Below are positions 1-5,432 of a stretch of DNA of 6,238 nucleotides, one piece after another. The stretch covers positions 1 to 6,238 of the forward strand of contig ONXE01000119.1 of the NCBI GenBank assembly GCA_900321775.1, written 5' to 3'. Under the pieces are notes generated by a model that was not told where the DNA came from, made no database searches, and was given only the letters and a program-made list of their open reading frames with translations. The first letter of the stretch is position 1. Every line of letters begins with the position of its first letter. The stretch is from an uncultured Bacteroidales bacterium (GTDB lineage Bacteria > Bacteroidota > Bacteroidia > Bacteroidales > Paludibacteraceae). The translations under genes and the position numbers were made by a program.

Positions 1-641
1 TAAATCTCTCCCAGACGGCAACCTATCTCGACAGACGCGGTCACATTGGGTTTGAATGCAACGCTCTGTTGCTGTACGAAGGGCATGTTGTCTATAAAGC
101 CCTGCGCGGGGATATTATGTAGCGGGGTAATGTATTGCTTATATTCGCCCAAAGTGGACACCTCGGCCTTCATTGTAGAGATGGTCATGAGAGCCATATC
201 GAACTTCGCACCGGCCAGGAAATAGAAACGTCCCCACTGTCCGCCCACCAACAAGGGCACTTGTACTGAGGTCACCCAGTAAGCGTCGCGGCGATGACGG
301 ACGTCATAGACATAGTCGAACACCTCGCCTTCGCTATCAACCATGTTATGCAACGCATACTTCTGGTCGGGCACCTTAAAACGCGTCCAGGCGCTATTGC
401 CGCCCACGCCCACATCCAGCAGGAAATGGTCGCCGGCACGCATCTCGTACACAAAGCCCAAGCCTCCGCCGCCGCCCAGCGACGATTTCATGTCAAAAAT
501 ATCGCGAGCAATGACGGCACGGTATGTGTACTCGCCGCCCTGAGCCCACGCTCCAAGGAAGTGAGACACCTGCGCCGAGATGGGAGCCGAAAGAGCCCAC
601 AACACGGCGAAAAGGATACTTGTTATGACGTTTTTCTTCAT
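1..641 (-). CDS. Exported, probable outer-membrane beta-barrel protein (partial, C-terminus off the left edge)
   Basis: Reading leftward from ATG at 641..639, an open frame of 213 codons reaches the window edge without a stop; the last two bases seen are TA, so a stop could lie one base outside. Residues 1-23 are a clear Sec signal peptide: MKK, a hydrophobic core (VITSILFAVLWAL), then small residues with likely cleavage at ISA|Q. The mature part has a glycine run (SLGGGGGLG, 54-62) and alternating aromatic/hydrophobic strands such as HFLLDVGVGG (72-81), WVTSVQVPLLVGG (122-134) and RFYFLAGAKFDMALM (138-152), ending in ASVEIGCRLG. This is the look of Bacteroidetes small outer-membrane barrels (PorT/OmpW/OmpA-barrel-like), which is a structural inference, not a family match. 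The start is supported by the signal peptide and by a promoter about 20 bp upstream. Whether a C-terminal OmpA or other domain follows cannot be seen. It is divergent from mdh. Confidence 0.8.
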   Translation of the reverse strand, partial: MKKNVITSILFAVLWALSAPISAQVSHFLGAWAQGGEYTYRAVIARDIFDMKSSLGGGGGLGFVYEMRAGDHFLLDVGVGGNSAWTRFKVPDQKYALHNMVDSEGEVFDYVYDVRHRRDAYWVTSVQVPLLVGGQWGRFYFLAGAKFDMALMTISTMKAEVSTLGEYKQYITPLHNIPAQGFIDNMPFVQQQSVAFKPNVTASVEIGCRLGEI

Positions 642-660
642 AAGACGCACAATTCGGCTG

Positions 661-692
661 CAAAATTACAACTTTTTTTTCATTTTACCAAA
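661..692 (-). promoter_or_regulatory. Bacteroidetes-type promoter of the barrel protein gene
   Basis: Read on the minus strand, TTTG (692..689) is followed by exactly 20 bp and then TAATTTTG (668..661). This matches the Bacteroides sigma-ABfr consensus of a -33 TTTG and a -7 TAnnTTTG. An A8 tract (680..673) lies just before the -7 element. If transcription starts the usual few bases after the -7 box, the leader is only about 10-15 nt to ATG 641. The stretch 682..655 is 26/28 identical to the corresponding part of the mdh promoter. Confidence 0.82.
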
Positions 693-732
693 TTTTTTAC
701 CTATTTTCGCACCAATTCATAGCATTTTGTTA

Positions 733-750
733 TGTTTTTGCCCAAAAACA
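733..750. repeat. Perfect inverted repeat TGTTTTTG-CC-CAAAAACA
   Basis: Two 8-bp arms (733..740 and 743..750) are exact reverse complements around CC. As RNA it could fold only with a 7-bp, mostly A-U stem and a GCCC loop, which is weak, and no T-tract follows on either strand. It lies about 40 bp upstream of the barrel gene's -33 box. An operator for that promoter is possible; a chance palindrome in AT-rich DNA is equally possible. Confidence 0.4.
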
Positions 751-771
751 GGCACAAACCCAGCACAAAAT

Positions 772-806
772 GGTTCATGGTTAAGGGTGAAAGGTTAAGG
801 GTGAAT
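772..806. repeat. Degenerate heptamer array, consensus GGT(T/G)(A/C)AN, five units
   Basis: Five consecutive 7-bp units can be read from 772 (772, 779, 786, 793, 800). The first three bases are always GGT, the fourth is T or G, the fifth C or A, the sixth always A, and the seventh varies (T, G, A, G, T). Units GGTTAAN and GGTGAAN alternate, so a 13-bp element is exactly repeated 14 bp apart (779..791 and 793..805). It lies in the divergent intergenic region with no gene across it. A related heptamer array lies at 2745..2779. Confidence 0.8.
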
Positions 807-885
807 ACCAAAGTCACCAAAATCAAGCTAAGACAATGCTTTTTTGCATAGTGTAGTTGCTAAAATGCATTTTTCCCAAAAAATG

Positions 886-901
886 TTTGCACATGTGAAA
901 A
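886..901. promoter_or_regulatory. Candidate operator: near-palindrome over the mdh -33 box
   Basis: CACATGTG (890..897) is a perfect 8-bp palindrome. With its flanks it reads TTT-G-CACATGTG-A-AAA, symmetric over 16 bp except at one base pair. It covers the -33 TTTG and the first half of the spacer, so a protein bound here would compete with RNA polymerase. No known regulator is recognised from it. It could be chance, because the flanks are A/T tracts needed for the promoter anyway. Confidence 0.3.
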
Positions 902-917
902 AAAAGTTGTAACTTTG
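886..917 (+). promoter_or_regulatory. Bacteroidetes-type promoter of mdh
   Basis: TTTG (886..889), a 20-bp spacer, then TAACTTTG (910..917) match the sigma-ABfr -33/-7 consensus with the preferred spacing. An A8 tract (898..905) occupies the spacer just upstream of the -7 box. Transcription would start around 922-925, giving a leader of about 35 nt before ATG 959. The leader is A-rich (ATAAAAACATTAAAAACCAG) with no Shine-Dalgarno, as is usual in this phylum. Confidence 0.85.
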
Positions 918-958
918 CAGTCGGAAATGAATAAAAACATTAAAAACCAGATATTGTT

Positions 959-1900
959 ATGTCAAAAGTAACTGTTGTAGGCGCAGGTAACGTGGGTGCT
1001 ACGTGCGCGAATGTGCTCGCCGTAAATGAGGTGGCAAACGAAGTATGTCTGATCGACATCAAGGAAGGTCTTGCAGAAGGTAAGGCAATGGACATTATGC
1101 AGACGGCTCAGCTGATGGGCTTCGACACCGTGGTAAAGGGTGTGACGAATGACTACAGTCAGACAGCTGATTCGGACGTAGTGGTAGTGACCAGTGGTCT
1201 GCCTCGTAAGCCGGGAATGACGCGTGAGGAGCTGATTGGTGTGAACGCCGGCATCGTGAAGAGTGTTGTCAGCAGCGTACTGAAATACTCGCCTAACGCC
1301 ATCCTGGTGATTGTGTCGAACCCGATGGACACAATGGCTTATCTGACGCTTCATGCACTGGGTTTGCCGCGTAACCGCGTGATTGGTATGGGTGGCGCTC
1401 TTGACTCGGCTCGTCTGAAGTATTTCCTGAGCCAGGCTCTGAAGTGCAACGCCAACGATGTGGACGGTTTCGTTATTGGTGGCCACGGCGACACCACGAT
1501 GATTCCTTTGACCTCGTATGTAACGTACAAAGGCATTCCTGTAACCGAGTTCCTCTCGAAGGAGGAGATTGAGCAGGTGGTTAAATCCACGATGGTAGGC
1601 GGTGCAACGCTGACCGGTCTGCTTGGCACTTCTGCCTGGATGGCTCCGGGCGCAGCAGCATCATCGGTTTGCGAGGCTATCATCAAGGACCAGAAGAAGA
1701 TGATTCCTTGCTCCGCAGCGCTGGATGGCGAGTACGGAATGAAGGACATCACCATCGGTGTTCCCTGTATCATCGGCAGGAACGGTATCGAGAAGATTAT
1801 CGAGGTGAAACTTGCTCCGGAAGAGCAGGAGAAGCTGATCAACTCGGAGGCCGCAGTGCGCAAGACAACTGCAACGCTCAAAGAGCTGAACGTACTTTAA
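959..1900 (+). CDS. mdh: Malate dehydrogenase, NAD-dependent, LDH-like type
   Basis: This is a complete 313-residue cytosolic enzyme, the normal length for the family, converting oxaloacetate and NADH to malate and NAD+ reversibly. The Rossmann dinucleotide motif GAGNVG is at residues 8-13, and D33 (LIDI), ending the second strand, indicates NAD over NADP. The substrate loop is LPRKPGMTR (81-89) with R83 and R89. N121 (SNPMD), the D149/R152 pair (ALDSAR) and catalytic H176 (GGHGDTT) are all present. The Arg-rich GLPRKPGM loop marks malate rather than lactate dehydrogenase, where Gln is expected. ATG 959 is chosen because the protein begins MSKVTVVGAGN, directly at the first beta strand. It has its own promoter and a strong terminator, so it is mainly a single-gene unit. 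In anaerobic Bacteroidales it would serve the reductive path through malate and fumarate to succinate; that role is inferred from the group. Confidence 0.97.
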   Translation: MSKVTVVGAGNVGATCANVLAVNEVANEVCLIDIKEGLAEGKAMDIMQTAQLMGFDTVVKGVTNDYSQTADSDVVVVTSGLPRKPGMTREELIGVNAGIVKSVVSSVLKYSPNAILVIVSNPMDTMAYLTLHALGLPRNRVIGMGGALDSARLKYFLSQALKCNANDVDGFVIGGHGDTTMIPLTSYVTYKGIPVTEFLSKEEIEQVVKSTMVGGATLTGLLGTSAWMAPGAAASSVCEAIIKDQKKMIPCSAALDGEYGMKDITIGVPCIIGRNGIEKIIEVKLAPEEQEKLINSEAAVRKTTATLKELNVL

Positions 1901-1910
1901 GCAAAGTGTT

Positions 1911-1944
1911 AGAAACCGGCTGCTTCGGCGGTCGGTTTCTTTTT
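1911..1944 (+). terminator. Intrinsic terminator after mdh with UUCG tetraloop
   Basis: Arms 1911..1923 and 1928..1940 pair over 13 bp (AGAAACCGGCTGC with GCGGTCGGTTTCT, including two G-U pairs) and close on a C(UUCG)G tetraloop. The T-run 1940..1944 follows. It begins 10 nt after the mdh stop. The next gene starts 10 nt after the T-run. Confidence 0.92.
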
Positions 1945-1954
1945 GAACAGAAGT

Positions 1955-2743
1955 ATGCAGGTACTGGTCATCACCGGCGGCAGTTCGGGCATAGGCCTTG
2001 CTACGGCGAGGTTGTTTGCCCAAAAAGGTTGGCGCGTGTTCGAGCTCTCACGCCATGAGCGTGTTCAGGTAGAAGGCGTGACACACCTTGATTGTGACGT
2101 GACGGACGAGGCACAGTGTCTGGATGCTATTGACGAAGTGTTGCGGCAAGAGGGGCAGATAGACGTGCTGATCAGTAATGCGGGCTATGGAATCAGCGGT
2201 TCCGTGGAGTTTACTGACACCGGCGATGCGAAAGCGATGTTCGATGTGAACTTCTTCGGCGCGCTGAACATCACCAAAGCCGTGCTGCCGCTGATGCGTG
2301 ACCAACGAAGCGGGAGAATCCTGTTTACGAGTAGTGTGGCTGCGCCATTGAGTGTGCCTTTTCAGAGTATGTATTCTGCCAGCAAAGCGGCGCTGAACGA
2401 TATGGCGTTGGCGTTGCAGAACGAAGTCAGGCCCTTCGGTATTCGTGTAGGTGTGCTGATGCCGGGAGATGTCAGGACGGGGTTTACCGCTGCGCGGCAG
2501 AAGAATGTGTCTGCGGAGGAGAATCAGGTCTATGAGCGTGCCGAAAAGGCCGTGGAGGCGATGGAGAGGGATGAGCGAAACGGCATGTCGCCGGAGCAGA
2601 TGGCGCGTCTGTTCTATCGCATGGCTACGAGGCGTTTTTTGCCCGTTTACAACGTGGGAGGCGGACTGTACAGGTTGTTCTGTCTGTTGGACAAAATCCT
2701 ACCCAAGAGCCTCGTCAATGCTATAGAAGGGAAGATGTATTGA
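1955..2743 (+). CDS. Short-chain dehydrogenase/reductase (classical SDR)
   Basis: This 262-residue classical SDR, probably cytosolic, carries out NAD(P)-dependent oxidation or reduction of an unknown alcohol/carbonyl substrate. The cofactor motif TGGSSGIG is at residues 7-14; R33 in LSRHER after the second strand favours NADP(H). D49 (DCDVTD), NAG (75-77), N99 (DVNFFG), S127 (TSSVA), Y140 and K144 (YSASK) supply the full Asn-Ser-Tyr-Lys catalytic set, and PG (170-171) follows strand 6. The C-terminal 35 residues are hydrophobic and basic (FLPVYNVGGGLYRLFCLLDKILPK), a tail seen in retinol-dehydrogenase-like SDRs that may touch membranes; this is inference. ATG 1955 is chosen because it places the first beta strand at residue 2. 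A TTG at 1943 in frame lies inside the terminator T-run. No SD is usable. No promoter matching TTTG-N20-TAnnTTTG was seen just upstream, so expression may depend on read-through from mdh. It converges on the minus-strand cluster. Confidence 0.93.
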   Translation: MQVLVITGGSSGIGLATARLFAQKGWRVFELSRHERVQVEGVTHLDCDVTDEAQCLDAIDEVLRQEGQIDVLISNAGYGISGSVEFTDTGDAKAMFDVNFFGALNITKAVLPLMRDQRSGRILFTSSVAAPLSVPFQSMYSASKAALNDMALALQNEVRPFGIRVGVLMPGDVRTGFTAARQKNVSAEENQVYERAEKAVEAMERDERNGMSPEQMARLFYRMATRRFLPVYNVGGGLYRLFCLLDKILPKSLVNAIEGKMY

Positions 2744-2786
2744 GAGTTGAAAGTTGATAGTTGACAGTTGAGAGTTTAGAGTTGTT
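2738..2786. repeat. Degenerate heptamer array, consensus AGTTGAN, filling a convergent gap
   Basis: Four perfect AGTTGA units start at 2745, 2752, 2759 and 2766. The seventh base is A, T, C and G respectively, so each base occurs once. A variant unit AGTTTAG follows at 2773..2779, then a partial AGTTG at 2780. Upstream, 2738..2744 (TATTGAG) is a decayed unit in the same phase and contains the SDR stop TGA (2741..2743). The minus-strand gene's stop TAA (2778..2776) falls in the AGTTTAG unit. The array thus occupies the whole 32-bp gap between the two stop codons and spills slightly into the minus-strand coding end. No hairpin terminator is seen here. Confidence 0.85.
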
Positions 2787-4116
2787 TTTCGGCAGAACGA
2801 ATCTTGTCCGGCAGTGCTGCTATTTCCTGGCGAAGCGCTGCTGTTTCTTTTTCCAAACTTATGATAACAGGCGCGAGACACTGACGCTCTTCTGCGGATT
2901 CGGCGGTGAGGTATGCTTTGCGCTGTTTGTCCAGTTCGCGCGATTTGTAGTCAAGTTCTTTCTGCGCAGCAAGCCATCTGCGGCATAGCGCACGCGCTTT
3001 GTCGCTGCGGAAATCCTTCAGGTCGGTGTAAACGGTAGAATCGTTGAGAACGAAGGTAAACGCGCCTGCTGCGACGGTATCTTCCCGGATGAACATAGGC
3101 GAGAAGGCTCCAAACTCCTCGTCATTTTTGACCTGCGTATCTGACTTGGGCTGGCGAATCGTCTTGCGCCGCGCCATTTGGATGACAGTAGCCTCGTCCT
3201 GCCCGCGCATGTACTTTTTCTCATCTGCCGCCACAAACCGATAGATGATTATGGTGCTGGAGTCCTTTCGGCTCACAAACACACCTCGGCCCGTGATATC
3301 GTCCACGCCGTAGAACAAGTCGTCGCCTAATGAAGAGAAAGGCATACCTAACATCACAGGCTGCAAGTAGGTGCGCGTGGCAGTGTTCAGTCGGCTCATA
3401 TACAGGTCGCTACCACCCAGACCTTCCGGCGAAGTGTGGCTGTAGTAGATAGTGATTCCGTCGCTGGCAAGGAACGGATTATCGCCATCAAAAGGCAGCT
3501 GCTCGGGCTCTGACCATTCGTCCACAAGGCGCGAGCGGGTGAAGAGATGATGCAGCGAGTCGCTATAGATGAGTCGGTCTTTGAGCGAGGTGGTATAACT
3601 GCCGTCAGCGCTGATAAAACCGGCATCTTCACTCAGACGCAGACTGTCGCGCCACGATGCAGCCGGCACTTCCTCCGCGGCATAAATGAGCAGGTCCTCG
3701 GTCTTGGCGAGCCAACGTGCACCTCTCTCTGCCAAGGCTTTCATTTCCAGCGCTTTAGCATATCGTTCATTCTCGGGCTTGGCATTCTCCAACCACGCGT
3801 CCAAAGCTGTGACGGCATCGTGAAAACGGTACACTTTGATGTACTCTGCCGCCAGAAAATAGTCGCGAAGCGTGATGTTTGTCACGGTCTCGAAAAGCGG
3901 AATCGCCTCCTCCGCGCGGCCCAGTTCGCCCAAACAGCGTGCGTAACGATAGGTGTAAACGTAGTTGGCCGGGTCCTGCCTGTGGAGTTTCTTGTAGGCC
4001 GCACACGCTGCAGTCCAGTTACCCTGTTTGAAGAGGGCATCCGCCGTGGCAGCCTGTTGTCCGAAGACCGAAACGGAGACTGCCAGCAAAACTATGATGA
4101 GGAGTTTTTGCTTCAT
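2776..4116 (-). CDS. Exported TPR / PD40 (WD40-like) repeat protein with C-terminal coiled coil
   Basis: This complete 446-residue protein begins with a signal peptide (MKQKLLIIVLLAVSVSVFGQ, cleavage near residue 20). Residues about 25-119 form three TPR-like helical pairs (ADALFKQGNWTAACAAYKKL; RYARCLGELGRAEEAIPLFE; EYIKVYRFHDAVTALDAWLE). Residues about 165-295 are beta-propeller-like, with a clear PD40 signature: NPFLASDGITIYYSHTSPE then GLGGSDLYMSRL (213-243). An acidic/basic linker follows, and 370-446 are heptad-rich and charged, probably coiled coil. TPR plus PD40 is the front half of Bacteroidetes PorE-like/OmpA-family proteins, but no OmpA peptidoglycan-binding domain is present here. 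Its role is likely scaffolding in the periplasm, by inference only. ATG 4116 overlaps the upstream stop as ATGA (4116..4113), implying translational coupling; the signal peptide agrees with this start. It is the last gene of the cluster. Confidence 0.85.
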   Translation of the reverse strand: MKQKLLIIVLLAVSVSVFGQQAATADALFKQGNWTAACAAYKKLHRQDPANYVYTYRYARCLGELGRAEEAIPLFETVTNITLRDYFLAAEYIKVYRFHDAVTALDAWLENAKPENERYAKALEMKALAERGARWLAKTEDLLIYAAEEVPAASWRDSLRLSEDAGFISADGSYTTSLKDRLIYSDSLHHLFTRSRLVDEWSEPEQLPFDGDNPFLASDGITIYYSHTSPEGLGGSDLYMSRLNTATRTYLQPVMLGMPFSSLGDDLFYGVDDITGRGVFVSRKDSSTIIIYRFVAADEKKYMRGQDEATVIQMARRKTIRQPKSDTQVKNDEEFGAFSPMFIREDTVAAGAFTFVLNDSTVYTDLKDFRSDKARALCRRWLAAQKELDYKSRELDKQRKAYLTAESAEERQCLAPVIISLEKETAALRQEIAALPDKIRSAEKQL

Positions 4117-5432
4117 TCTACAACTTGTGAATACTTACCTTCTATCAGGAGCATACCGGGCATAATCTCGCCGCCGCCCACTTTCTTGAACGTGGTATAG
4201 GGGAGCATCGAACCGTCGGCTTGCTCCAGCACGGCATTGTAGCGATTGTCCCAAACAGCACCTTTCACGGGCTTGACAGTAGCTATGTATTTGTACGTGG
4301 TTTTGTTGGTCTCGGGGTCGATGACGCGCTGCACCACCTGGAACTTCGACGTGTCGGTAATACCTTCCTTCATGCCAATCTTGGCGGCATAGCCCTGGAT
4401 GCGGCCTTTGTCGTCATAAAGCACCTGATACACTGGCGTTTTCACCTTGAAATCCTCGTATTGTTTGGCCAGTTCGACAATGTTCTTGTCCATTGAGCGC
4501 GCGCAGATGGTCCGAACCAGTTCCGTGCGGGTGTACTCGCCTTTGAGAACAGCTTTCTCGTCGTACTCATACTTATGCGCTACATATTTGAGGCGGTAGG
4601 TGGTGGTGTCGTCCAGGAACGCCTGCACTTTCTCGGGGTTCGGGACGGCAGTGTAGTGCTGCTGGTAGAAAATAGCCGCGATAGAGTCATTCCATACCAG
4701 TTGGTACAGGTACGAGTGCGTCTTTACCTTGAATCCGGTGAAACTGTCAGCAATAGCCGCCCCGGCTTCAGCGAGGTCTCTGCCGCCTCTGCCGCCGGTG
4801 AAAGCGTCCAGCAGTCCGCCCAACACGCCCATAGTGATTTTCGCGGTCTGTGCGCGCTGTTCGGAGGTGACATACGTCACATCGTTAACCAGAACAAACG
4901 TCTGGTCTATCAACTCCTCACCTGCATCGCTCAGTGTGGCCAATCCGCGCGTAGTCTGCAGGGCCAGATTCACATCCACGTCCGTGGCGTTGTACTGCCC
5001 GCGGGTTTGTATAAGTTCTGTGTTGAACGTAGCATCCTCTACAGAAGTGCCCTCAAATCCGAACCACTTGGCCACCATCTGTTTGGCCATTTTCGACCTG
5101 TTCAGCAGATTTTCGGTGTACTGCGCATTGGCCTTGAGCTCTTTGTCGGAAAGGGCATGTCCGTAGGTGGCTTTGTAGTAGCCGGATTCCTTCTTCTGCA
5201 CGCCATTGACGGTGCTGTTGTCGATGAAACGGTAGCCGGGAATAGAGTGGTCGTCGTACTTGTCCGGTATAGGCAGCGAGTCGAAGGCCTTGTATATCTC
5301 CCGCCCGAACTCGTCTTCGGGATGAAAGACCAGCATCGTGGCAAGCGAGTTGCGCCTGTACGTCTGCAGTTGCTGTGCGCACAAGCTCAACCCTGTCAGG
5401 GCAAACAGGCAGAAGAGGAGTGTTCGTCTCAT
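4113..5432 (-). CDS. Exported protein of unknown function with a glycine-rich central segment
   Basis: This complete protein has 439 residues and I do not recognise it as a named family. A signal peptide covers about residues 1-20 (MRRTLLFCLFALTGLSLCAQ). Cys18 sits near the cleavage site, but the preceding LSL does not fit a lipobox well, so signal peptidase I cleavage at CAQ|Q is preferred. Residues 90-160 look helical and charged. Residues 200-232 are unusual: MGVLGGLLDAFTGGRGGRD then AGAAIADSFTGF, a Gly/Ala-rich amphipathic stretch that could pack against or insert into a membrane. The part after it (238-439) is beta-strand-like with many aromatic residues (SYLYQLVWNDSIAAIFYQQHY; YKYIATVKPVKGAVW). 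ATG 5432 overlaps the upstream TGA as ATGA, and its own stop overlaps the next ATG. The context suggests a periplasmic or outer-membrane-associated partner of its two neighbours. It is probably a lineage-specific Bacteroidales family; no biochemical role can be given. Confidence 0.8.
   Translation of the reverse strand: MRRTLLFCLFALTGLSLCAQQLQTYRRNSLATMLVFHPEDEFGREIYKAFDSLPIPDKYDDHSIPGYRFIDNSTVNGVQKKESGYYKATYGHALSDKELKANAQYTENLLNRSKMAKQMVAKWFGFEGTSVEDATFNTELIQTRGQYNATDVDVNLALQTTRGLATLSDAGEELIDQTFVLVNDVTYVTSEQRAQTAKITMGVLGGLLDAFTGGRGGRDLAEAGAAIADSFTGFKVKTHSYLYQLVWNDSIAAIFYQQHYTAVPNPEKVQAFLDDTTTYRLKYVAHKYEYDEKAVLKGEYTRTELVRTICARSMDKNIVELAKQYEDFKVKTPVYQVLYDDKGRIQGYAAKIGMKEGITDTSKFQVVQRVIDPETNKTTYKYIATVKPVKGAVWDNRYNAVLEQADGSMLPYTTFKKVGGGEIMPGMLLIEGKYSQVVE

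Larger units (their letters stand above)
642..958. other. Divergent intergenic region between the barrel protein gene and mdh
   Basis: This AT-rich stretch has no supported gene. From left to right it holds the minus-strand promoter (661..692), the palindrome TGTTTTTGCCCAAAAACA (733..750), a heptamer repeat array (772..806), the small palindrome ATGC-T6-GCAT (836..849), an ATGCAT site (865..870), and the mdh promoter (886..917) with an A8 tract. Open frames crossing it on the plus strand (for example 580..798) are AT-rich and low-complexity and overlap the barrel gene antisense, so they are not credible genes. About 190 bp separate the two promoters, enough for separate regulatory inputs on each side. 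Confidence 0.75.

Noticed and set aside
294..722. Plus-strand frame of 142 codons at the left end
   Set aside because: It runs antisense to the partial barrel protein, which has a signal peptide and a consensus promoter, and then ends in AT-rich intergenic sequence.
733..750. Palindrome TGTTTTTGCCCAAAAACA as an intrinsic terminator
   Set aside because: No gene ends into it on either strand, the stem is almost all A-U, and no T-run follows.
772..806. Heptamer tracts as a CRISPR array or tRNA/phage attachment site
   Set aside because: The period is 7 bp without spacers, no cas gene or integrase is near, and no tRNA is present.
962..1881. Two long minus-strand frames opposite mdh
   Set aside because: They are shadows of a fully verified malate dehydrogenase gene; the protein sequences are Ser/His/Thr-rich with no fold signature.
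959..1900. Lactate dehydrogenase instead of malate dehydrogenase
   Set aside because: The substrate loop is GLPRKPGMTR with the malate-type arginines, and LDH would carry Gln at the specificity position.
1943..1954. Upstream TTG start for the SDR, adding four residues
   Set aside because: The TTG lies in the T-run of the terminator, and the Rossmann strand begins properly from ATG 1955.
2776..4116. PorE-type type IX secretion component
   Set aside because: TPR and PD40 parts are similar in kind, but there is no OmpA-like C-terminal domain and no other type IX gene is in the window, so the name is not justified.
3547..4200. Plus-strand open frame (217 codons) opposite the TPR/PD40 gene
   Set aside because: No recognisable motif is present, and it overlaps the clear TPR and PD40 coding signal on the other strand.
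5376..5432. Lipoprotein signal (LSLC) in the 4113..5432 product
   Set aside because: The residue before Cys is Leu rather than Gly/Ala/Ser, and CAQ|Q fits ordinary signal peptidase cleavage better.
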